From Variovorax sp. CF079 (lineage in GTDB: Bacteria > Pseudomonadota > Gammaproteobacteria > Burkholderiales > Burkholderiaceae_C), in NCBI RefSeq assembly GCF_900101545.1, contig NZ_FMZU01000017.1, forward strand, positions 124,001-188,000: a stretch of DNA of 64,000 bases, given 5' to 3'. The position numbers and the translations under genes are program-made. Numbering within the stretch: the first letter of the stretch is position 1; each line of letters opens with the position of its first letter. Under the pieces are notes generated by a model. That model saw only the letters and a program-made list of their open reading frames with translations. It did not search any database and was not told the origin of the DNA. Positions 35,641 to 43,223 of this stretch are shown here, in pieces.

Positions 35641-36564
35641 TCAGGCCACGCTGTCGGAGTGGTAGCGCAGCGGGGCGTCGATCTCGGCCGCCATTGCGGC
35701 TGGGTAGATCAGCTCGCGCAGGAAACGCGCGTCGTCGCGCACACCATGCGCCGCGGCCGTCTGGCCGAAGAAGTCGAGGTAGTACGGCATCTGCTGGATC
35801 AGCATCTCGAAGCCGGCCTGCGCGTTGAGCCCGCGCGCGCGGGCGGCGCGCACCAGCGGCGTGGGCTGGTTGCGCAGCAGGATGTCGAATAGCGCCGCGT
35901 GGGCGTCCATGCGCTCCACGTCCACCGGCAAGGCGTCGCCCTCCTTCAGGCCCATCGGCGTGGCGTTGATGACCAGGTCGTAGCCTTCGGGATCGCTGCT
36001 GTCGACCGCGACCGTGGTCGCGTCGAAGAAGGCATCGAGCTTGGCCGCGACCCCTGCTGCCTTGCCGGCCGAGGTGTCGTGGAAGGCGATGTGCTCGGCG
36101 CCGTGGACCGTGCCGCCCTCGGCCAGCGCGACGCCGATGGCCGCGGCGCTGACGCCGGCACCGAGGATCAGCACGCGCTTGCCGCGGAACGGGATGTTGT
36201 AGTGGTCCAGCGCGCCCAGGAGACCCTCGCCGTCGAAGAGATCGCCCTCGAGCTCGCCGTTGGCGATGCGCCGCACCACGTTGACGGAGCCGGCGACGCG
36301 GCCGAACAGGCCGGCGCCGTCGAGCAGGTCCACCACCAGCGGCTTGTGCGGCGGCGCGATCACCATGCCGCGCACGTTCCTGGCGAGGAAGGCGGCCTTG
36401 ACGAAGACGGCGAAGTCGCGCGTCGCCACCTGCACCGGCGCCATCACCGCGTCGATGCCGAAGCGCTCGAAGACGCTGTTGAACATGCGCGGCAGGCGCA
36501 CGTTGGTCACCGGATCGCCGGGGAGCAGGTAAAGGTCGGTGCTGCCTGCAATGGAGGGGAACAT
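35641..36564 (-). CDS. Shikimate dehydrogenase-like protein B
   Basis: 307 residues, first gene of the operon. The catalytic Lys is in VIAPPHKPLVVDLLD, the Asn in AGSVNVVRR, the Asp in GDLFDGEGLLGAL; the nucleotide site is RVLILGAGVSAAAIGVALAE and the C-terminal motif is NATPMGLKEGDALP. Where AroE has GxPIxHSKSP, this protein has GDPVTNVRLPRMFN, with no serine at all, so carboxylate binding must differ. It is only distantly similar to protein A at 28272, so the two are unlikely to be simple duplicates. It is divergent from the IclR gene. Confidence 0.86.
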   Translation of the reverse strand: MFPSIAGSTDLYLLPGDPVTNVRLPRMFNSVFERFGIDAVMAPVQVATRDFAVFVKAAFLARNVRGMVIAPPHKPLVVDLLDGAGLFGRVAGSVNVVRRIANGELEGDLFDGEGLLGALDHYNIPFRGKRVLILGAGVSAAAIGVALAEGGTVHGAEHIAFHDTSAGKAAGVAAKLDAFFDATTVAVDSSDPEGYDLVINATPMGLKEGDALPVDVERMDAHAALFDILLRNQPTPLVRAARARGLNAQAGFEMLIQQMPYYLDFFGQTAAAHGVRDDARFLRELIYPAAMAAEIDAPLRYHSDSVA

Positions 36565-36621
36565 GATGGCGTCTCGCTCGGAGTTGTTCGGCTATCGCGC
36601 AATTTGGCAGGAATGGTCGCT

Positions 36622-36650
36622 AATGTAGGGTTCCCACTTGCACGATCCAA
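36622..36650 (-). promoter_or_regulatory. Candidate sigma-70 promoter of the 13-gene operon
   Basis: Reading the minus strand, TTGGAT (36650-36645), 17 bases, then TACATT (36627-36622), about 55 bases before the first start. The -10 matches consensus at four of six positions and the -35 at three. It is adjacent to the IclR operator region at 36677-36707. Confidence 0.35.
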
Positions 36651-36676
36651 GTCGGTGGCGCGAGAATAGCGCGTTG

Positions 36677-36707
36677 ATCGTTCTACAGTGATCGATCATC
36701 GAACGAT
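36677..36707. promoter_or_regulatory. IclR/PcaR-type operator between the operon and its regulator
   Basis: ATCGTTC (36677-36683) and GAACGAT (36701-36707) form an inverted repeat around the perfect palindrome TGATCGATCA (36689-36698). Read on the minus strand, GTTCGATGATCGATCAC resembles PcaR/PcaU operators as I remember them. The inner 13-mer GATCGATCATCGA recurs at 39106-39118. Confidence 0.65.
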
Positions 36708-36724
36708 TCCAGGGTTTGTCCTCA

Positions 36725-37510
36725 ATGAACCTCGACACTCGCCCCGCCCCACCCGAACTCGACAAGCGCGACTGGATCGCCGGCCTGGAGCGCGGCGTGT
36801 CCATCATCGAGGCCTTCGACGACGCCCACCCGCGCATGACGGCGAGCGAAGCCGGCCAGCGCACCGGCATGACGCGCACCGCCGCGCGCCGCTACCTGCT
36901 TACGCTGCAGCACATGGGCTACGTAGCGGGCGACGGCAAGCTGTTCTGGCTGACGCCGCGGGTGCTGCGCCTGGGCCAGTCCTACCTCGAATCGGCACGC
37001 CTGCCGCGCATCGTGCAGCCCTTTCTGCAGCGGGTGGCCGCCGGCACGCACGAGATCGCGTATCTGAGCGTGATGGACGGCGACGAGGTGGTCTACATCG
37101 CGCGCAACGGCCCCAACCGCAGCATGAGCACCGGCTATGTACTGGGCGCGCGGGTGCCGGCGCAGGTCACGGCCTCGGGCATGCTGATGCTGGCGATGCG
37201 CGGCGACGAGGAACTCGGCCACTGGCTGGCCACGCACGAGCTCACCGTCTTCACCTCGCACACCATCGCGAGCAAGGAGCGCATGAAGCTCGAACTCGCG
37301 CGCATCCGCGCGCAGGGGTGGGCGCTCTCGGAGCAGCAGTTGGACCTCAATTCGCGCGGCATCGCCGTGCCGCTGCGCGACCGGCACGGTGACCTGGTGG
37401 GCGCGCTCAACATCACGATGCCCATGGGCCATGAAAGCAGCGAGGACGCGGTCGCCCGCGTCCTCCCGGTGTTGCGCGAAACGGCGCAGGCGATGCGCAA
37501 CCTGATCTGA
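36725..37510 (+). CDS. IclR-family transcriptional regulator, PcaR-like
   Basis: 261 residues. Winged helix at about 17-80 (LERGVSIIEAFDDAHPRMTA, GMTRTAARRYLLTLQHMGY), then the IclR effector domain at about 85-255 (SARLPRIVQPFLQRVAAG, VVYIARNGPNRSMSTGYVLG, GWALSEQQLDLNSRGIAVP). Relatives PcaR, PcaU and PobR sense beta-ketoadipate-pathway intermediates. The ATG at 36725 is preferred; a TTG at 36716 is in frame. It is divergent from the operon, with an operator-like inverted repeat between them ending 18 bases before its start, so autoregulation is likely. Confidence 0.9.
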   Translation: MNLDTRPAPPELDKRDWIAGLERGVSIIEAFDDAHPRMTASEAGQRTGMTRTAARRYLLTLQHMGYVAGDGKLFWLTPRVLRLGQSYLESARLPRIVQPFLQRVAAGTHEIAYLSVMDGDEVVYIARNGPNRSMSTGYVLGARVPAQVTASGMLMLAMRGDEELGHWLATHELTVFTSHTIASKERMKLELARIRAQGWALSEQQLDLNSRGIAVPLRDRHGDLVGALNITMPMGHESSEDAVARVLPVLRETAQAMRNLI

Positions 37511-37526
37511 TCGCGCTGCCAACTAC

Positions 37527-37609
37527 CGTTCGGCCTGAGCTTGGCCTGCCCTGAGCTCGACGAAGGGTCGAAGCCACGCGCAGCCCTTCGACAAGCTCAG
37601 GGCGAACGG
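37527..37609. repeat. REP-like inverted repeat between convergent genes
   Basis: CGTTCG..CTGAGCTTG at the left end pairs with CAAGCTCAG..CGAACG at the right end (37591-37609), with inner CCCTGAGCTCGACGAAGGG and CCCTTCGACAAGC forming a second stem. The same arm occurs alone at 10018-10042. It sits between the ends of the IclR and MHS genes and may serve as a two-way terminator. Confidence 0.65.
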
Positions 37610-37617
37610 GGTTTCCA

Positions 37618-39027
37618 TCAGACCGCGGCCTTCGCCATCCTCGCGTCGGCCAGCGTCTGTTCGCGCAGGCGCTCGTATTCCGGCTTCGGCACAGGCGCCG
37701 CGTCGGGATTGCCGAGGTCGTTCATGTGGATGCGATAGGTCTCGCGGGCGCTCAGCGCGGCGAGTGCCGAGATGACCGTGATGCCGAAGGCCAGCGAGCC
37801 CACGATCAGCGGGATGTTGGCCGCGCCAGGAGGCGCCACCGTGGCGAACAGCGCCGGCAGCATGGCGGTGGCGGCGGTGCCGATGTTCTGCGAGATCGCC
37901 ATCGCCGAGACGCGAGTGCGGGTCGGGAACAGCTCGGGGTAGAAGCTCGGGAACACCGCGTTGTAGCCCTGGTAGACCACGCCCCACATCAAAAGCGACA
38001 TGCAGATCGCGAGCGGCACGTTCTTGATGCTGATCGCGTAGAGGTAGCCGAAGGCCAGGAGGCCCGAGGCCAGCGCGCCGAAGACGATGGGCGGCTTGCG
38101 GCCGATGCGGTCCGAGAGGTTGCCGACGTATGGAATGACCAGCACCGCGAGGATGTTGCCGAGCACGGGAATCCACAGGTAGATGTCCTTCGCGAAGCCG
38201 ATGCCGTAGGCGGACTGCACCGCATAGGCCGCGCCGAAGATGGTGGCGACCACGGGGATCACATTCATCAGCGCCATCAGCACGACGCGCAGCATGTCCC
38301 TCCAGCTGTACTTGAAGGCGTCGACGATCGGCGAGCGCGGGCGCTGCTGCTTGCTGCCTTCCTCGGCGAAGGCGGGCGTCTCGTCGACCTCGCGGCGGAT
38401 GATGTAGCCGGCGACGATGACGATGAAGCTCAAGAGGAAGGGAATGCGCCAGCCCCAGCTGTTGAAGGCATCCTCCGGCATGTAGTGCGCGAGCGGCAGG
38501 AACACCGCCGCGGCCAGGATCTGGCCGGCCTGCACGCCCTGCAGCGTGAAGCTGGCGAAGAAGCCGCGGCGCCCGAAGGGCGCGTGCTCCAGGATCATCG
38601 AGCTGGCGCCCGAGATTTCCCCGGCCACCGCGAAGCCCTGGACCAGGCGGCAGATCACGAGCAGCACCGGCGCCAGCAGGCCGACCTGGTCGTAGGTGGG
38701 CAAGAGGCCGACGGCGATGGTCGAGAAGCCCATCAGGAACATGCACAGGATCAGCACCTGCTTGCGGCCGTGGGTGTCGCCCCAGTGGCCCAGGAAGAAG
38801 GCGCCGATCGGGCGCGCCACGTAGCCGACGCCATAGGTCGCGAGCGAGGCGACGATGGCGATATTCGGATCGCCCTTGGGAAAGAAGATCTGCGGAAAGA
38901 TCAGCGCTGCTGCGGTGGCGTAAATGAAGAAGTCGTAGTACTCGAGGGCCGAGCCGATCCAGCCGCTGGCAGCGGCCTTCTTCGACTGGTGCCGGCCTTG
39001 CGGCTCGTGCTCCTGGGGTTTGCTCAT
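37618..39027 (-). CDS. MHS-family MFS symporter (metabolite:H+), ShiA/PcaT-like
   Basis: 469 residues with 12 membrane segments. The N-terminal SALEYYDFFIYATAAALIFP and the loop GHWGDTHGRKQVLILCMFL are typical of the MHS group, which includes shikimate, alpha-ketoglutarate and proline symporters. RLVQGFAVAGEISGASSMI is the TM4-5 motif. GGAG stands eight bases before the ATG. Its upstream region carries the same 13-mer as the IclR operator, which suggests a second importer of the same substrate class. Confidence 0.9.
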   Translation of the reverse strand: MSKPQEHEPQGRHQSKKAAASGWIGSALEYYDFFIYATAAALIFPQIFFPKGDPNIAIVASLATYGVGYVARPIGAFFLGHWGDTHGRKQVLILCMFLMGFSTIAVGLLPTYDQVGLLAPVLLVICRLVQGFAVAGEISGASSMILEHAPFGRRGFFASFTLQGVQAGQILAAAVFLPLAHYMPEDAFNSWGWRIPFLLSFIVIVAGYIIRREVDETPAFAEEGSKQQRPRSPIVDAFKYSWRDMLRVVLMALMNVIPVVATIFGAAYAVQSAYGIGFAKDIYLWIPVLGNILAVLVIPYVGNLSDRIGRKPPIVFGALASGLLAFGYLYAISIKNVPLAICMSLLMWGVVYQGYNAVFPSFYPELFPTRTRVSAMAISQNIGTAATAMLPALFATVAPPGAANIPLIVGSLAFGITVISALAALSARETYRIHMNDLGNPDAAPVPKPEYERLREQTLADARMAKAAV

Positions 39028-39105
39028 GTGTGTCTCCGTTGGGAAGGGGCGAGGCGACTGTAGGTGCGCCCCCGGAGCGCCGGCAATGTCGCGGACAGGG
39101 GTTTC

Positions 39106-39118
39106 GATCGATCATCGA
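39106..39118. promoter_or_regulatory. Second copy of the IclR-type 13-mer, before the MHS symporter
   Basis: GATCGATCATCGA is identical to 36690-36702 and is followed by TCAG. It lies 79 bases upstream of the MHS start. The extended palindromic context differs from the first copy, so the full operator is uncertain. Confidence 0.55.
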
Positions 39119-39303
39119 TCAGTCTCGTGCGACTTTCGCGCGGAATCGGGGTTTGTCCCCGGGTTCATGGGACAGGATGCCCTGACCGATACGGTCTTGC
39201 TTTCGCACCCCTTCACGACGTGCGCAACGGGCCCCAACACATACTTTCTTGCATTTTTCCGGGTTAACCCTGGATGGCTCGCCGGCGCTTGCTTCTACTA
39301 TTT

Positions 39304-39316
39304 ATTCAACTTGAAT
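39304..39316. promoter_or_regulatory. Candidate ROK operator palindrome
   Basis: ATTCAACTTGAAT is a perfect 13-base palindrome about a central C, with one further partly matched base pair on each side, 41 bases before the ROK start in AT-rich DNA. GGGTTAACCC at 39261-39270 is a second perfect palindrome. Either could be the autoregulatory site. Confidence 0.4.
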
Positions 39317-39356
39317 TAATTAATTGCGCCTCGGCACCGGGGCCAGGAGACAGCCA

Positions 39357-40601
39357 GTGACGACAGCCGGTCCCGGTCGGGGCACCAACTCGGTCAACCT
39401 GCGCCTCTACAACGAGCGCAGCCTGCTGCAGCGGCTGCGCCGGGCCGGCGAGGCGTCGAAGGCGGATCTGGCACGTTGGGCCCAGCTCACGAACACGGCG
39501 GTCGGCAGCATCGTGCAGTCGCTCGAGGAATCGCGGCTGATCGAACCCGCGGGCCGCCGGCAGGAAGGCCAGCGCGGCCAGCCCGCCGGGCTCTACCGCG
39601 TCAATCCCGAAGGCGCCTACGGCATCGGCGTGCGGCTGGACCGCACCAGCATCGAGACGGTGATGATCGACCTCGGCGGCAAGATCCTGGCCCGTGCGGC
39701 GCACGACCTGCTGCTGCCCCACCCCGACCGTGCGCTGGCGCTGGTGCACAAGGACGTGAGCCGCATGATGGCCACGCTCGACGCGGCGCAGCACCGCCGG
39801 CTCATGGGCGTCGGCCTGGCGCAGCCCTACAACCTCGGCAGCTGGCTGCGCGAACTCGACCTGAAGGCGGACTTCCGCATCTGGGACGAGGTCGACTTCG
39901 GCGCGATGCTCGCGCGCGCCGTGGACCAGCCCGTCTTCAAGGAAAACGACGGCAACGCGGCCGCGATCGCGGAGCTGTTCTTCGGCATCGGCCGCGAGGA
40001 GAACGACTTCCTCTACATCTTCATCGGCGCGGCACTCGGCGCAGGTGCGGTGATCGGCGGCGAAAGCCTGCGCGGCCCCACCGGCAACGCGGCCGACCTC
40101 GGCCTGATGCCGGTGCCGCCCAGCCGCCTGGCCTCGGCCCCGGTGTCGGACCGGCGCTGGGACATCCTGCTCTCGCGCGCCTCGCTCAACGCGCTGGCGC
40201 GCCACCTGCGCCACCACGGCATCGCGGTGCGCGGCCATGCCGAGCTCGAGGCATGCGTCAAGTCCGGCCGGCCCGAGGTGCGCGAATGGCTCGACGACTG
40301 CGTCGATGCGCTGGTGCCTTCGACGCGCGCATCGCTGGCCGTGCTGGACCTGCCGGTGGTGGTGATCGACTGCGACATCGACAGCGGCCTGATCGACGAG
40401 CTCATGAAGCGCCTCGACGAAGGCCTGCGCGCGATCGCGCCCGAGGCGCGGCAGACCCCGCGGATCCTGCGCGGCAGCTTCCGCGCCGACGCCGGTGCGA
40501 TCGGCGCGGCCAGCCTGCCGATGTTCTTCAACTTCTCGCCGCGCGCGGACGTGCTGCGCGGACGTTCACGCCCCCGCCACCCGGAGACAGCGAATGCATG
40601 A
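39357..40601 (+). CDS. ROK-family transcriptional regulator lacking the zinc motif
   Basis: 414 residues. The N-terminal winged helix is at about 18-70 (NERSLLQRLRRAGEASKADL, TNTAVGSIVQSLEESRLIE). The ROK fold follows: YGIGVRLDRTSIETVMIDLG, GVGLAQPYNLGS, FKENDGNAAAIAELFFG and GAALGAGAVIGGESLRGPTG. The usual zinc-binding cysteines (CGCxGCxE) are absent and the conserved EIGH has become DLGLM, so it is a regulator with no kinase activity and altered ligand binding. The GTG at 39357 has AGGAG seven bases upstream. It overlaps the next gene by eight bases, which makes it part of the sugar transport operon. Confidence 0.88.
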   Translation: MTTAGPGRGTNSVNLRLYNERSLLQRLRRAGEASKADLARWAQLTNTAVGSIVQSLEESRLIEPAGRRQEGQRGQPAGLYRVNPEGAYGIGVRLDRTSIETVMIDLGGKILARAAHDLLLPHPDRALALVHKDVSRMMATLDAAQHRRLMGVGLAQPYNLGSWLRELDLKADFRIWDEVDFGAMLARAVDQPVFKENDGNAAAIAELFFGIGREENDFLYIFIGAALGAGAVIGGESLRGPTGNAADLGLMPVPPSRLASAPVSDRRWDILLSRASLNALARHLRHHGIAVRGHAELEACVKSGRPEVREWLDDCVDALVPSTRASLAVLDLPVVVIDCDIDSGLIDELMKRLDEGLRAIAPEARQTPRILRGSFRADAGAIGAASLPMFFNFSPRADVLRGRSRPRHPETANA

Positions 40602-42141
40602 AGCACCCCCCGCGCTGCTGGAGCTGCGCAAGATTTCCAAGACCTTCCCCGGCGTCAAGGCGCTGCAGGACGTGCGGCTGCGCGCCAGCGCCGGCCACGT
40701 ACATGCGCTGATGGGCGAGAACGGCGCCGGCAAGTCGACGCTGATGAAGGTGCTGTCGGGCGCCTACATGCCCGACCCCGGCGCCGAGATCCTGATCGAC
40801 GGCAAGCAGGTCAACATCGACGGCCCGCTCGCGGCCAAGCACCTCGGCGTGTCGGTGATCTACCAGGAACTGAGCCTCGCGGCCAACCTCAGCGTGGCCG
40901 AGAACATCTACATGGGCCGGGCGCTGCGACGCGGCGGGCTGGTCGACCGCGCCGGCATGGCCAGCGCTTGCGAGGCGACGCTGCAGCGCCTGGGCGCCGA
41001 CTTCGGCCCGGCGACCCGCGTCGCGACGCTCTCGATCGCGCAGCGGCAGCTGGTCGAGATCGCGCGCGCGGTGCACTTCGACTGCCGCATCCTGGTGATG
41101 GACGAACCGACCACACCGCTATCGACCCACGAGACCGACCGCCTGTTCGCGCTGATCAAGCGCCTGCGCGACGAAGGCCTGGCGATCCTCTACATCAGCC
41201 ACCGCATGGACGAGATCGACGAGCTCGCCGACGAGGTCACCGTGTTGCGCGACGGCGCCTACGTCGGCACGCTGACCCGCGCCGAGCTCTCGCGCGACAA
41301 GCTGGTGAAGATGATGGTGGGCCGCGATCTCTCGGGCTTCTACCGCAAGGAGCACCACGGCCAGCACACCGGCGACAAGGCGCTCACGGTGCGCGGCCTC
41401 AGCGACGGCCGGCGCGTGCACGACTGCAGCTTCGAGCTGCATGCGGGAGAAGTGCTCGGCCTGGCCGGCCTGGTCGGCGCCGGTCGCACCGAGCTGGCAC
41501 GCCTGATCTTCGGCGCCGATCCGAGCACCGGCGGCGAGGTCTCCCTCAACGGCAGCGGCGCGCTGCTGAAGATCGCCAGGCCCATCGACGCGATCCGCTC
41601 CGGCATCCTCTACCTCACGGAGGACCGCAAGGGCCAGGGCCTGTTCCTCGACCAATCGGTGCGCGACAACATCAACGTGATGGTGTGCCCGCGCGACGCG
41701 AACGCCGGCGGCGTGATGGACGGCAAGCGCGCCGCCCAGCGCGCGCGCGACGCGATCGCGCAGCTGTCGATCCGCGTGCCCTCGGCGCGGGTCAACGTCG
41801 GCTCGCTGTCCGGCGGCAATCAGCAGAAGGTGCTGCTCGCCCGATTGCTCGAACTCGCGCCGAAGGTGCTGATCCTCGACGAGCCGACGCGCGGCGTCGA
41901 CATCGGCGCCAAGAGCGAGATCTACCGCCTGATCGACGAGCTGGCGCGGCGCGGCGTCGCGGTGCTCGTGATCTCGAGCGAACTGGCCGAGGTGGTGGGC
42001 ATCTGCGACCGCGTGATCGTGATGCGCGAAGGCCATCTCGTCGGCGAGGTGGGCGGCGCGAGCGGCCTGCCCATCACCCAGGAAAACATCGTCGCGCTCG
42101 CCACCGGCGCGGCCGCCACCCACGCGCCCGTGCTGCACTGA
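40594..42141 (+). CDS. Sugar ABC transporter ATPase, two-domain (RbsA type)
   Basis: 515 residues with two ATPase domains. Domain 1: Walker A GENGAGKST, signature-like LSIAQRQLVEIARAV, Walker B ILVMDEPTTPLSTHE. Domain 2: degenerate Walker A GLVGAGRTELARLIFG, signature LSGGNQQKVLLARLL, Walker B VLILDEPTRGVDIG. This is the RbsA/XylG/MglA arrangement. It follows the ROK regulator with an eight-base overlap and precedes the permease. Domain 1 carries PTTPLS where most relatives have PTAALS. Confidence 0.94.
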   Translation: MHEAPPALLELRKISKTFPGVKALQDVRLRASAGHVHALMGENGAGKSTLMKVLSGAYMPDPGAEILIDGKQVNIDGPLAAKHLGVSVIYQELSLAANLSVAENIYMGRALRRGGLVDRAGMASACEATLQRLGADFGPATRVATLSIAQRQLVEIARAVHFDCRILVMDEPTTPLSTHETDRLFALIKRLRDEGLAILYISHRMDEIDELADEVTVLRDGAYVGTLTRAELSRDKLVKMMVGRDLSGFYRKEHHGQHTGDKALTVRGLSDGRRVHDCSFELHAGEVLGLAGLVGAGRTELARLIFGADPSTGGEVSLNGSGALLKIARPIDAIRSGILYLTEDRKGQGLFLDQSVRDNINVMVCPRDANAGGVMDGKRAAQRARDAIAQLSIRVPSARVNVGSLSGGNQQKVLLARLLELAPKVLILDEPTRGVDIGAKSEIYRLIDELARRGVAVLVISSELAEVVGICDRVIVMREGHLVGEVGGASGLPITQENIVALATGAAATHAPVLH

Positions 42142-42169
42142 GACAGACGGCGCAACAGGAGACATCCCC

Positions 42170-43183
42170 ATGAGCAAGCAGACCTCCCCCGCCTTCCCGG
42201 CGCCGGCCAACCCCGCCCTGCCCCGCGCGCTTAGCGGCGCTTCCGGCCGCGAAATCATGCGTGCGCTCGGCATGCTGCCGGTGCTGGTGCTTCTGTGCAT
42301 CGGCTTCAGCTTCGCGAGCGACAACTTCTTCAGCCTGCAGAACCTGTCGATCATGACGCAGCAGGCCTCGATCAATATCGTGCTGGCCGCCGGCATGACC
42401 TTCGTGATCCTCACCGGCGGCATCGACCTGTCGGTGGGCTCGATCCTCGCGGCCTCCGCAGTGGTGGCAATGCTGGTGTCGAACGTGCCGGAGTTCGGCA
42501 TGCTCGGCATTGCCGCCGGCCTGGCCTGCGGGCTGCTGTTCGGCCTGATCAACGGGTTGCTGATCGCCTTCGTCAAACTGCCGCCCTTCATCGTGACGCT
42601 GGGCTCGCTGACCGCGGTGCGCGGCATCGCGCGGCTGCTCGGCAACGACACCACCGTGTTCAACCCGCAGCTGCCCTTCGCCTTCATCGGCAACGGCGAG
42701 GTGCTGGGCGTGCCCTGGCTGGTGATCATCGCCTTCGCGGTGGTGGCGCTGTCGTGGTTCATCCTGCGCCGCACCGTGCTGGGCCTGAACATCTACTCGG
42801 TCGGCGGCAATCCCGAAGCCGCGCGCCTGGCGGGCATCAAGGTCTGGGCGGTGCTGCTGTTCGTCTACTGCACCTCGGGGCTGCTCTCGGGCCTGGGCGG
42901 GGTCATGGCCTCGGCACGGCTCTATGCGGCCAACGGCCTGCAGCTCGGCGCCTCGTACGAACTCGACGCCATCGCGGCGGTGATCCTCGGCGGCACCAGC
43001 TTCGTCGGCGGCACCGGCTCGATCCTCGGTACGCTGATCGGCGCGCTGATCATCGCGGTGCTGACCAACGGCCTGATCCTGATGGGTGTCTCGGACATCT
43101 GGCAGTACATCGTCAAGGGCCTGGTGATCATCGGCGCCGTCGCATTGGACCGCTACCGCCGCAAGGACTCGGCTCGTACCTGA
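42170..43183 (+). CDS. Sugar ABC transporter permease, RbsC type
   Basis: 337 residues with 8-10 membrane segments. The family core GMTFVILTGGIDLSVGSILA is intact, as are KLPPFIVTLGSLTAVRGIAR and the C-terminal DAIAAVILGGTSFVGGTGSI. An N-terminal cytoplasmic tail of about 40 residues, rich in Pro and Ala, is longer than usual. An AGGAG lies upstream of the ATG. It forms the membrane part of the same sugar importer. Confidence 0.94.
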   Translation: MSKQTSPAFPAPANPALPRALSGASGREIMRALGMLPVLVLLCIGFSFASDNFFSLQNLSIMTQQASINIVLAAGMTFVILTGGIDLSVGSILAASAVVAMLVSNVPEFGMLGIAAGLACGLLFGLINGLLIAFVKLPPFIVTLGSLTAVRGIARLLGNDTTVFNPQLPFAFIGNGEVLGVPWLVIIAFAVVALSWFILRRTVLGLNIYSVGGNPEAARLAGIKVWAVLLFVYCTSGLLSGLGGVMASARLYAANGLQLGASYELDAIAAVILGGTSFVGGTGSILGTLIGALIIAVLTNGLILMGVSDIWQYIVKGLVIIGAVALDRYRRKDSART

Positions 43184-43223
43184 ACCCCTTTCATTTCCCC
43201 AACCACGACCAGGAGACTATTCC

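Larger units (their letters stand above)
39028..39356. other. 329-base divergent intergenic region
   Basis: Between the MHS gene and the ROK gene. Contents seen: the 13-mer GATCGATCATCGA at 39106-39118 and GGGTTTGTCC at 39148-39157, both also present near the IclR start (36690 and 36712); the palindromes GGGTTAACCC (39261-39270) and ATTCAACTTGAAT (39304-39316); and an AT-rich stretch at 39295-39326. No small gene is convincing. Confidence 0.6.

Noticed and set aside
28272..36564. The AroE-like genes as aromatic amino acid biosynthesis genes
   Set aside because: They lack the shikimate-binding serines and lie in a catabolic and transport operon, far from biosynthetic partners.
37726..39063. 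445-codon plus-strand frame opposite the MHS symporter
   Set aside because: Composition is that of an antisense frame (Asp, Arg, His, Gln rich); the symporter on the other strand has clear membrane segments.
41119..42792. 557-codon minus-strand frame opposite the sugar ATPase and permease
   Set aside because: Shadow of two well-supported transporter genes; no ribosome site or domain.
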